Made by a program: the position numbers and the translations under genes
The notes under the pieces: generated by a model
What the model saw: the letters and a program-made list of their open reading frames with translations, nothing else
What the model was told of the DNA's origin: nothing
Databases searched by the model: none
DNA from: Dioscorea cayenensis subsp. rotundata
Lineage: Eukaryota; Streptophyta; Magnoliopsida; Dioscoreales; Dioscoreaceae
Assembly: GCF_009730915.1 (NCBI RefSeq)
Contig: NC_052482.1
Span: forward strand, 21,110,345-21,174,344
Length of the DNA: 64,000 nucleotides
Reading direction: 5' to 3'
Shown here: in pieces, positions 38,563 through 48,640 of the stretch
Layout of the letters: every line of letters begins with the position of its first letter
Position numbering within the stretch: the first letter of the stretch is position 1

Positions 38563-38635
38563 GACCCGGCGGGTTGACCCGCCGGGTCAGGGCCCGGTTT
38601 GGAACCGAGTTGCAACCGCCGGGTTAACCCGGCGG
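38563..38635. repeat. Subterminal palindromes of the hAT element
   Basis: GACCCGGCGGGT (38563-38574) faces ACCCGCCGGGTC (38577-38588), a perfect 12-bp inverted repeat with a 2-base loop. CCGCCGGGTTAACCCGGCGG (38616-38635) is a perfect 20-bp palindrome. Such clustered subterminal motifs are where hAT transposases are known to bind in other elements. Confidence 0.75.
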
Positions 38636-39184
38636 GTATAGCCGTTGGTTAGCCGTTGGGGAATTCAAATTTTTTTTTAAAAAATTTTTTTCAAAATTCA
38701 AAATTCAATTTTTTTTTTCATAATTCAAATTTATTCAAAACTTCTATATATACCCCTCATTCATACCCTTTCATAGTTTTTATCAATTATCATTCTTTCC
38801 CAACTCTCTTACTCTCATTCTCTTAATCTCATTCTTTCCCAACTCTCCTACACTAATTCTCTCATAATCTCATTCTTTCCCAACTTAATATACTCTCAAT
38901 CTCATAAGGTTTAATATTGAGAGAATTTGGATTTGGAGTCTTGGAGTCTTAATATTGCAATTTAACACTTTGAAGGCTTAATATTGCAATTTGATACTTG
39001 GATTCTTGGAGGCTTGGAGTGGTACAAATTTGGATTTGGACTATCTCTTAATTTCTTTCATTTCGAAGCTCACCAATTAACAAGGTTGGTCATGATTTAT
39101 TTATTTTAATTAGTTGTAGTTTTGTAGGCTTGTTTTATTTAAAAAAAAATTGTATGAAATTAATTATTGTATCATTGTATAATT

Positions 39185-40275
39185 TTAAGTTGTAGACTTG
39201 AATGAAATTATTAGTTGTATTTTTGATCTATTTATTTTAATTGCTAGTTAGACTTGTGGTTTTTAAAAAAATTGCATGAAATTATTATTTGAAGTTTTGT
39301 AGACTTGTTTTTTTTTAAATATTTAAATGAAATAATTGTTGTAGACTTGAATGAAATTATTACTTGTATTCTTAATATATTTATTTTAATTATTAGTTTA
39401 GAATTCAAGCTTGTGGTTTTAAAAAAAATTGCATGAAATTAATATTTGTAGTTTTGTAGATTTATTTTAAAAAAATTTGCATGAAATAATTGTTGTAAAC
39501 TTGAATGAAATTACTAGTTATATTCTTGATATATTTATTTTAATTATTACTTTAGATTTGTGTTTTTTTTAAATGTATGAAATTATTATTTGTAGTTTTT
39601 TTTTAAATATTTGCATGAAATAATTGTTGTAGACTTGAATGAAAATTTTACTTGTATTCTTGATATATTTATTTTTATTATTAATTTAGAGTTTAGATTT
39701 GTGGTTTTAAAAAAAATGCATGAAATTAATATTTGTAGTTTTATCGACTTGTTTTTTTTAAAAAAAAATATTTGCATGAAATAATTGTTGTAGACTTGAA
39801 TGAAATTATTAGTTGCATTCTTGATCTATTTATTTTAATTGCTAGTTTAGACTTGTGGTTTTTAAAATAATGCATGAAATTATTCTTTGTAGTTTTGTAG
39901 ACTTGTTTTTTAAATATATATATATATATATATGCATGAAATAATTGTTGTACACTTGAATGAAATTATTATTTGTATTCTTGATATATTTATTTTAATT
40001 ATTAGTTTAGAGTTTAGACTTGTGATTTTTTAAAAAAAATGCATGAAATTAATATTTGTAATTTTGTAGATTTTTTTTAAAATAAAAATATTTGCATGAA
40101 ATAATTGTTGTAGACTTGAATGAAATTATTACTTGTATTCTTAATATATTTATTTTAATTATTACTTTAGATTTCTGGTTTTTAAAAAAATACGTGAAAT
40201 TATTATTTGCAGTTTTGTAAACTTGTTTTTTTAAAAAATTATTACATGAAATAATTGTGATAGACTTGTGGCTTT
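39185..40275 (+). repeat. Seven-copy tandem array in the hAT leader intron (unit about 134-161 bp)
   Basis: The marker TAGACTTGAATGAAATTATT and close variants recur at about 39193, 39344, 39497, 39631, 39791, 39950 and 40111. Each is followed by TTGATATATTTATTTTAATT and later by GCATGAAAT. Copies differ by substitutions and by the length of A/T runs. The array fills the intron between a donor at 39083 and the CTCCTAG acceptor just before the ATG. Confidence 0.85.
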
Positions 40276-40407
40276 TAGTGTTTTTTTAAATATTTGCATG
40301 AAATATTTGTATGACTTGGAATTGTTCCTTGTAGATATGTACATTAATTAATTTATTTATTTTTATATTTTGTTATTTTTTTCATTGTTTCTCCTAGACA
40401 TTAAAAA

Positions 40408-42618
40408 ATGGCTTCACGTAGTGGAAGCTCGAAAGACAAAAGCATTGCTGGTTCGGCCTCCACTCCCACATCTACTCAAGAGAGCCATCAATTTCAGGAT
40501 GTTGAGAGCCCAATGGAATCGGTGCCAGTCGATGTACCCTCACAAACCAGACAAACAAATAACTCCACGGATACCGCCCTCAAATATAGCATTTTTAAAA
40601 CTCATTTTTCAAAATTGTATAATAATGATGCCATTTTAACACATGGTAAATGTAATTATTGTGGTTCGGAATTTAAGCATTGTAAAAGAAGATATGACGC
40701 ATTCAACAGACACATAGAGAAGAAGCACCCGGACAAGCTTGGACATACTCGATCACAGTCCCAAATTAGATTCACTATGGACAAAGGTATGGATTCTCGA
40801 TCATCTCTATTTACATTTTCGCAAACAAAATATAGGGATAAAATTGCAGAGACAATTTCCGTTGAGCACTTGCCATTCAATTTCGCTGAACGGTGTCAAG
40901 TGCAAGAATGCATCAACGACACATTGCAACCGGCATGCAAAAAGGTTTCACAAAGGATAATTCAAAGAACAATTTTCAAACAATACAAGAATGGTAAAGA
41001 ACAACTTTGTGAGTATTTTCGTACTTTTAACTCTTCTATTTCTTTATGTTCCGATGTATGGACCGATGTTTTTCATGAAAATACTTTTATGGGTATTACG
41101 GCGCATTGGGTCGATGACAAGTGGAATATCCAAAAGCGTATTCTTGCTTTTAGGGTGTTCAACGAGTCTCATACCGCCGATAATATTTATAGACTTATTC
41201 GTGGAGTTATCGAAGAATTTAATTTAATGTTTAAAATTTTTTCGATTTCTTTTGATAGTGCCTCTGCTAATATGGCCTCAATTAGGTCTTTAGAAGATTT
41301 TTTGAGGCCTTCATGTGGTGGCAAATATTTTCATATAAGATGTGTTTGTCATGTTTTGAATTTATGCGTGCAAAGTGGTTTGGAAGAGCTTAAAGAATTT
41401 GTACTTCCTGTTAGGGAAGTCATAGCTTATCTGGGAAAAAACATGACCCTTATGAAACAATGGGCTAACTATTGTAAAGCACATAACATGAGGGTCAAAA
41501 GATTCCCTAAAGATGTTAAAACAAGATGGAACTCTACTTATCGGCTTCTTAGTGCAACATTTCCCTACAGGACATTGTTGACTAATTTTGTTAATGATTC
41601 GTTGGTTGGCTTTTGTTTATATGAGTATCAATGGGTAGTTATTGCTCGTATTATTGATTTGCTTTCAGTTTTTAACACATGGACGAATTTGTTTTCGCAA
41701 GTTTATTTTCCTACTTCCCATTTATTTTTATATGGTGTTATTGATGTGGCTGAACAATTTTGGAAGTTTAGATCAGATCCACAATTGTTTATTGGTATGG
41801 TCCCCATGAAGATTAAATGGTTGCTTTATTATAAAAATATACCTCCTATTGCTTTAGTTGCTTTCGTTCTTGATCCAAGGCAAAAGCTAGAAGGTTTGCA
41901 AGAATATTTGAAAGCATATTACAAATTCTTAGGATTCAATGGAGGACAAGATTCCCAACCATTTGCCACAAGCTTGCCCATAAGTGACATAGATACTCAA
42001 GATTCTGAATCGGACTCCGACAACATTGTGGATATCAATGAAATTGTTGCTAATGCTAAGAGTCAACTTGTTGAATTATATGAGAGTTATTGTATTAGAT
42101 ATAGCCATATAGTCCCACAGGTTGTACGAGAAGCAGTAGGACAATCTAGCAGTAGCGGAGGAGAATCATTCCGGCAGAAGCAAGCAAAGAAGAAGCCAAG
42201 GGAATCACAGTATACAGAGCTCGACTTGTATTTGAACACTACCTTCTGGTTCTCGGAAGAAATCAACACAGACATGACCTTCAACGTCCTCCATTGGTGG
42301 CAAGGTAATGGAAACCCGTACCCCATTCTTTCACTAATGGTAAAGGATATTTTTGCATGCCCTATATCTACAGTAGCTTGCGAGCAAACTTTTAGTGCGG
42401 GTGGAAACATGTTGGACACGACACGTTCACAGTTGTCCCCACAAAATATTGAAATTCAAGTTTGCACGGATGATTGGAAACGTGCTCAAGTTCGGCAACA
42501 AGAAACAGAACAAGAAAGCCCAGATGCTAGTGATTTCTTCTACACGGATAACATGATGAGCACACCTGATGCGACAACAGCCAATGAATCCGACCAAGAC
42601 CAAGATTCTAACAAATAG
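40408..42618 (+). CDS. hAT transposase (BED zinc finger, RICESLEEPER-like), 736 aa
   Basis: Single long open frame, without stops. A BED-type zinc finger occupies about residues 75-110 (GKCNYCGSEF with Cys82 and Cys85, His102 and His107). The RNase H-like core shows the first Asp in SLCSDVWTD (D216), the second in SFDSASAN (D283), the CxxH-like block RCVCHVLNL (about 311-319), the conserved Trp in VKTRWNSTYRLL (W374) and the Glu in ACEQTFSAGGNMLD (E659), within the C-terminal hATC dimerisation region ending VCTDDWKRAQ. All catalytic residues are therefore present. The start follows a splice acceptor by ten bases. The tail is acidic and low-complexity. Domesticated RICESLEEPER/DAYSLEEPER proteins are similar, but the flanking repeat structure argues for a real transposon. 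Confidence 0.88.
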   Translation: MASRSGSSKDKSIAGSASTPTSTQESHQFQDVESPMESVPVDVPSQTRQTNNSTDTALKYSIFKTHFSKLYNNDAILTHGKCNYCGSEFKHCKRRYDAFNRHIEKKHPDKLGHTRSQSQIRFTMDKGMDSRSSLFTFSQTKYRDKIAETISVEHLPFNFAERCQVQECINDTLQPACKKVSQRIIQRTIFKQYKNGKEQLCEYFRTFNSSISLCSDVWTDVFHENTFMGITAHWVDDKWNIQKRILAFRVFNESHTADNIYRLIRGVIEEFNLMFKIFSISFDSASANMASIRSLEDFLRPSCGGKYFHIRCVCHVLNLCVQSGLEELKEFVLPVREVIAYLGKNMTLMKQWANYCKAHNMRVKRFPKDVKTRWNSTYRLLSATFPYRTLLTNFVNDSLVGFCLYEYQWVVIARIIDLLSVFNTWTNLFSQVYFPTSHLFLYGVIDVAEQFWKFRSDPQLFIGMVPMKIKWLLYYKNIPPIALVAFVLDPRQKLEGLQEYLKAYYKFLGFNGGQDSQPFATSLPISDIDTQDSESDSDNIVDINEIVANAKSQLVELYESYCIRYSHIVPQVVREAVGQSSSSGGESFRQKQAKKKPRESQYTELDLYLNTTFWFSEEINTDMTFNVLHWWQGNGNPYPILSLMVKDIFACPISTVACEQTFSAGGNMLDTTRSQLSPQNIEIQVCTDDWKRAQVRQQETEQESPDASDFFYTDNMMSTPDATTANESDQDQDSNK

Positions 42619-42850
42619 ATAAGTGGGCAATTGGTTACACAAAATAAGAGAACTACGTAGGCTTTGATTCCTTACACCCAAGAGGATACGTAGGCAACTT
42701 AATTCAACAAGTCAACAAATTAAGTGCAAGCCATTGATTTTTTTAATTCATGGTACTTTGAAATTTTCTAAATTTTTGTTAATTAATTTATTTTATTTTT
42801 TTCCTTTTTTTTTTTAATGGACTAGCCAACCCTGCCGGGCCGGGCCGGGC

Positions 42851-43255
42851 AGAAGAATTATAAATATTAAAGAACCCCAATTAAATCTCATTTCACAGTT
42901 TACTTCAAGAGTTTGAAAAAATTAATCAATCCACTCTAACTTAGAAACCCATATTTTACATAAGAAGAGAAAGAAATAATAAAAGGCTTCACTTAAACTT
43001 GATCGATAATACACTAAAATTACCCATTCATACAGCTTGGTATCAAACCAGATCACTAAAACATGCTGGAGAAGATATTCATAACTTTCCAAAATCATAA
43101 TATACAATTCTATGTATAAGAATAAAGTTGGCATATAAGACTCAACAGGTATACAAATCAATGATATAGCTGGACCTATAATGTCGGTATTGAGAGATGC
43201 TAACATAGTTATTAGATGCAGAACAATAATAAGACCTTGCATGCAGCTGCAAAGA
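42851..43255. other. 3' flank of the MON1 gene
   Basis: Between the hAT right end and the MON1 stop codon. It should contain the MON1 3' untranslated region; no other feature is seen. Confidence 0.5.
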
Positions 43256-46200
43256 TCACCAAGAAAAGGGACTGGCTCCTAATAAGAATATCTCATTCTC
43301 CAAATCTCTAACCCATTGACAGACGCGATTGCATGTCTTTATTGCAGAAACCTGCATTTTCGTTTAAAAAGATGTGAAAATCTTAGTCACAGACAAATTC
43401 AATTGTAAGATACAAGTTACAGCAATAAAAGAAGATCATGACTGCTGGATTCCAGATCAAGAATTGAACTAATGCTCCACTACAAGATTCTGAGACCAGT
43501 TTGAATGTGGCAAAACAAATAGTGTGATGCACGGTGGACTCCATGCAACAGAAATATGATGCACATGCATTCATTGATCAAAAAAGAAATGCACGAAATT
43601 ATCAAACCTTGTCCGCAAGTGGATCAAATGCTGCATAAAGTTCAAAGTCCTGAGTAATCCAGCATAGTAGGACTGCCATGTAACAAGAGTTAAACTAGAA
43701 TTAGAGATAATCAAAACATATTAAGAAAAATATGGACATCAGAAGAACAAATCCACCATAGTAGGACTGCCATGTAACAAAAAGTTGAACTAGAATTAGA
43801 GATGATTACAAAGTATTAAGAAAAATATGCACACTACCATATGAGAAATAAAGGGTGTTTTGAACATTCAATATATTTATGGTCCTGGTTGGGCAACAAA
43901 AGCAGAAATCAAATTATTCAAATTTTTACTTTAAAATTAGTGCAGACATCACCGATTCCTAAAAATATATTTATAACACAAACACCATCCAGTTTTACAA
44001 GAGATCAACTCATTGTAAACCAGAATAAATCTTACCATAATCCTCATCCCTTCTATACTGGGTTTTATGTGGACCAGTTCCTTTATCATGCATGGAAGCA
44101 AACAGCTTCTGATAAGCCCTGTACAATCTGCATTATAACCAAAATTTAATCAAGGTTGCAGCAGCTACATATCTAGATGACTGAAAACTAAGGAGTACTT
44201 TCAGAATGGTGATTTAGCGATGGCTATAATACCGTTTCTGTTGAACAGAATTATTTATTGGTGATGAGAACTCTGACGACACATATTGATCAAGGTAAAT
44301 ACTTCGATATATGAAATGCCACAGTCCAGCTGGACCACCAAGGCCCATATGAGGGCGAAGAGATCCAGATATGTTATTTTCTTGACTTGAGTAAGGTGAG
44401 ACAGATCTAGATCGGCGAGAAGAATCAACGGGCAGGTCCTCAACATGCAGACCACCATCCAGCATAGATCTCTGAACTTCAACAAGAACATTTGATTTCA
44501 CAAGAACTCCCTGAATACGAAGCCTATGGAAACAAGGAGAATAAGTGAAAGAGGACAGGATATAAAAATTAAGGCAACAACAGATAATAGTGAGGATCTA
44601 AGATATAAACTCTAGCCAGAACCACATAATCCAGGCCTGACTACTTCTTGTCCCAACATAGTATAAGTTCCCACTGAGGTGGCTAGGACCAAGTTAAAGG
44701 TGAATGGAAGTCTTGACTGGAAATCAGATCGACTGAAACAGAGGTTTAGACAAAATCAGACAAAACCGCAAGCCTACCTGCACTCTTTGAGATGGTAGAA
44801 AGCATCAGAACTGGTAGTAAGCAATGTCAAGTATGTATCCTCCTGTTACAAGGCAGTACATGGAATATAGGGTCAAAAAAACTGTACTACATGAGAATCT
44901 TAATAAACAAACAATATGAAAGTGTACACAGAAGGAGAAGAAGATACAATATGTATATAGTAGGGAACTAAATTCAATTTTAACTCACATCAAGATAATG
45001 GACATATGCATATAGAAACGCCATAGGGTTATATCTTGGCAAACAGATTGGTGAGAAGGATTCCGATGTCCTGCAAATCGCAAAAATAATAATACCATTA
45101 GAGAACCAAAAGTTAGGTAAATCCTGAATATGCGCACTTCATAAAAGAATGCACTTCTTCATATACCTAAAAGATTCAGAAGACAATATAAAATTAGCAA
45201 GTAAGAGCATATCATCAGGATGAAGTGAGGCTTTTTGTGCTCCAACAAGACTGACAACCTGCAGCAATTGCACAAAAACACATTACATGATAAACAAGAT
45301 AAGTAAACTTGAGATAATAAGTTATCTTCATGAAAACTGGTATACATGTTAAACACAGATCCCACAAATTAGAAAGGCGCAATACAGCTCAAAGATTAGC
45401 AACTTACAACAACTAGAAAAAAGAGCACTTCTTAAGCAAGAATGAAAAACTTTGACATTTATATAAATCAGTGATAACATATCTATGCTACAAGAATCCC
45501 ATTGGTGCATTGATGTACAGGATAACAGAGAGAAAATTTTGATATGGAAGGAATAGCATATAAAATAGAAAAAATAAAAATAAAATAAAATCATCATTTC
45601 ATGAGATTGGGCAATAATACAGACCTTGTGCTTGCACATCAAAATTGCAAAAAGGACTCCTGAATCAGCAACATCTTGCAAGATAGCACCAGCAGCTTGC
45701 CTTGTCGAGTAAGCTAGAGGAAGGCATGTATATGCATGAAGAAATGTAGCTGGGTTCCTGAAAATTTTAGAAAAACAAGAACATTAGAAGCTTCATCTTA
45801 AGCTTCATTCCCTGGCAAATTTCACATGTTGGCCTCTATTCCTTGATGTCCATAATTACAAAAAATAATAATTCACAAAGTTAAAATCAAAATAAATAAA
45901 AAGAAAGCTTTTTAAGACTCATAATTAAGTAAATTTCAACAAATAATCACAAATAACTTAGTTTTCAGAATAAAACTTACATGTGAAAAGACCATACGGT
46001 TAAAATCTAAAAAAATATACTACCAGGATATAAATGATTAAAGGTGGAAATTAGAACAATAAGATAGAAATGTTCTGACCAGCTAAACGCATGGATCAGA
46101 GAGGAGAAAACCGCATCAGTTCCCCCAAGCAAGGGTGACATATCAAATTTTGGATTCTTCTCAAAACATCTATTAACCGACTTTGTCAAAATTAGGAGCA

Positions 46201-47603
46201 TCTGTATCAGAACATGCAAAGAAAAAGCACCAGAGATTAGCTGAAACAGTGATTGCTCAAAGACCTATAAGTAGATTCGATGGGTGCAATGCTGGGAAGC
46301 CAAACTCACACAGGCTAAAGATGATATTTAGGTCACAGAAAAAAACGCATTAACACAAGTGAGAATGATCTAAAATAGTAATACCTGCCCATAGATAAGC
46401 TCTAATTGTCCCTTCAAGGCTTCGTATGGCTCTTCAGTACAGCTAATGCATACTAAATATATTGGGCCTTTCACAAGGAAAACTACCTGACACAATATAA
46501 TGGGCAAGAGTTACAAATTCCTTCACCATATACCATAACTGAAGAATGATGACTTCAACAATCAAAGTATAAGAGCAAGATGTAATCCTTACTTAAAAGA
46601 GTAACTCGAGAGTGGAAAACTAACCTGATGCTTCCCTGCCCTCACAAATTTTACTCGATCACCGCTGAGAAAGAAATCAAGAAAATATTAGATTGGAAAA
46701 ACTTTGCTACAAACTATACCAAAACAAGTTAGATAAACTGCTGAACAAAAATAGATTGCCCACCCCAAACAGATGGGGTGCAATCTATTTGTTGGTGACC
46801 AAATTAGCTGGTTGTGACAGCATACCCATTCTCCACAAAGGAAATAATGGCTTGAAGGGTTGCAGAAAAACCAGCCAACTTATGCTCATCTCCATACCTA
46901 AGAATCCATCAAAAAGCTACATAAGTTTCACAATTCTGCTTAATCAGATACATTGAATTTCAACTAAAACAAGATACCTAGAGTATATTGGCTTCCCAGA
47001 GTGGCTCAGTATGAAAAAATGCTTCTTTCGCTTCCTCCATGAAACAGAGGCATCATCCTGCACTTCAATTGTCAGTCTATGCCAACTCAAGAGAAGCAAT
47101 TGCTACTACATAAGAACCTCGCTCATTTCATGTAGAGAAAATGCAAATGCAATAATTGATAAAGTTTGAACACAAAGCAGCCGAATTTAGCCACAAACCT
47201 CATCATCATGCCGTTTTCGAGGAACCCAATCATCTTGCAAGGTTACACCATCATCAACCTCTTCAATCCCACTCGATGGCCCGCTGCTCCCTCTCTCACC
47301 AGCATACCCACTGCTGCTAGGACTACAGGGCACTGCTTCGCCATCCTGCTCCGATATCTCTCTCCAACCACCGCCACCATGAGAAGACGATCCCTCTCCC
47401 AACAACTCTTCCTCTACGACTTCGATCTCGTCCTCCGCGTGGAAGTCAGCAGGCAGTGATGATCCGTTGCTCAAAAGACGAGATACAGCGACATGATTGC
47501 CTTCTGGCTCCTCCAGGCTGATCGAGGCCAAACGTTCCTCCTCCTTGGGGCTAGGGTTCGGGATCGGTTCGGAGACGTCGGGGGAGTTGGGATCGGAGGC
47601 CAT
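43256..47603 (-). CDS. MON1: Vacuolar fusion protein MON1 homologue (about 585 aa)
   Basis: With CCZ1, MON1 forms the exchange factor that activates RAB7 on late endosomes and drives fusion with the vacuole. About 14 exons are traced. Exon 1 (47199-47603) encodes an acidic, Ser-rich N terminus ([20 protein letters not shown]). It is followed by [20 protein letters not shown] (46978-47058), [78 protein letters not shown] (46077-46202), [76 protein letters not shown] (44235-44524), [22 protein letters not shown] and the end [16 protein letters not shown]. These match the conserved SAND/MON1 longin-like domains. I see no phase conflict. The ATG at 47603 is the only plausible start. Confidence 0.92.
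43663..43833. repeat. 94-bp tandem duplication carrying a MON1 splice acceptor
   Basis: A unit starting CATAGTAGGACTGCCATGTAAC is present at 43663 and again at about 43757 with several differences. On the gene strand it contains CATGGCAG/TCCTACTATG, the acceptor and first bases of MON1 exon 13, so the intron now has a second, decoy acceptor about 94 bases upstream. Confidence 0.85.
46749..46790. repeat. Hairpin in a MON1 intron
   Basis: Two 16-base arms, AAATAGATTG(CC)CACCCC and GGGGTGCAATCTATTT, match perfectly apart from a two-base bulge, with an eight-base loop. It is too short to be called a transposon. Confidence 0.8.
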
Positions 47604-48640
47604 TGGTAATGACGGAGAAGGATGAGGGATGAGGTAGGGTTTTCTAGGGTTTCGATGGAGAAGTAGCGGTCGTTCTCTGGAGAAGAAGACGACCCCCAAG
47701 ATTGGCCGGTAGTTAGGACCCCGAGCACGACCAGTAGAGAACTCGAGATGGGCCGACTTCGGTACTTGCCTTAGAGATGGGCCATGGGCCATGGGCCCAG
47801 GCCAGAATATCACCTCTTTGATAAATCCAAAATTTTAGGTCTTTTTTTATTTTTAGTCCTTTAAATAAAAATATATTAATTTTGACTTTAAATAAAAAAA
47901 TATATAATTATTTTCCGGTCAAATTAGTGTAAGAGGTCAATAAATAAATAAATTCGTTCAGTCCCAAGTAAATATATATATATATATATAATGAATTATA
48001 TTAGAAACTAGACCAATTCAGAAACTCTCTTGTCAATGCCGTCCGGATGTGATGTGGTAAAAATTTTTTTATTTTTATTTTTTTGTATTACTATATATAT
48101 ATATATGTCATTTTTATGCTTTGTGAGTTTTTCATTATAATGAAATGTTTTGATTGACTTCTTACTTTTGCAGTGTTTTAAAATTATTTCAATTTAATCA
48201 TGGCTTTTAATGATATGTTTAGAAGTTATGATAACTTCACTCCAAACACAAGACACATGGAAAATATAAACATCATTGCCTTTGATTAACAAATTAATTC
48301 ACAATGGAGGAAGCACACCCAAAAGAAGAATGTGGTAAACCTCCATAAAGAATAAATACATTAAGAACAAGAAGTACTAGCACAACCTGCGTCCTATGCT
48401 CTCCTCTCCATTCACAATCAATCTCCACAAACTAATTCTAATCCTGCATTTCAATTACAGTGTCAAGTGTCAACAACTATCAACAAGAAAACCAGCCCAG
48501 AAGAGCAAAAAGCAGAATCAGCAGCTCTCATTTCATTTGCAATTTTCCGGCCGACCAGATGCGGGGAGGTATGAATGACACTGCAACCATTTTTCCCTGT
48601 GACCAAAATAGGCGAAGAGCCAGTATAGTTTACACACAGC
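47604..48640. other. MON1 upstream region and ABCB 3' flank
   Basis: The first about 220 bases are G/C-rich, with two GGGCC/GGCCC motifs near 47753-47801 like the site II elements of housekeeping promoters. The rest is AT-rich with a TA run at 47970-47988. The right half holds the 3' untranslated region of the ABC transporter. No TATA box stands out. Confidence 0.45.

Larger units (their letters stand above)
38510..42850 (+). mobile_element. hAT-superfamily DNA transposon, apparently autonomous (about 4.3 kb)
   Basis: A full-length hAT transposase gene (40408-42618) is enclosed by G/C-rich ends unlike the AT-rich surroundings: 38510-38660 on the left (GGGCCGGGCCGG and repeated ACCCGGCGGGT motifs) and 42830-42850 on the right (CTGCCGGGCCGGGCCGGGCA). 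The motifs at the two ends are complementary in character. I could not find an exact terminal inverted repeat or 8-bp target-site duplication, so the borders are good to about 20 bases. A TATA-like CTATATATACCCC (about 38742-38754) and a CT-rich leader with a roughly 42-bp unit repeated three times (38786-38890) precede a leader intron (39083 to about 40399). Confidence 0.7.

Noticed and set aside
40408-42618. hAT coding sequence as a domesticated RICESLEEPER/DAYSLEEPER host gene
   Set aside because: The G/C-rich ends, subterminal palindromes and repeat-filled leader favour a transposon; not fully excluded.
38500-42860. Exact 8-bp target-site duplication for the large hAT element
   Set aside because: I tried several candidate end points around 38507-38530 and 42838-42858 and none gave matching flanks, so no exact borders are claimed.
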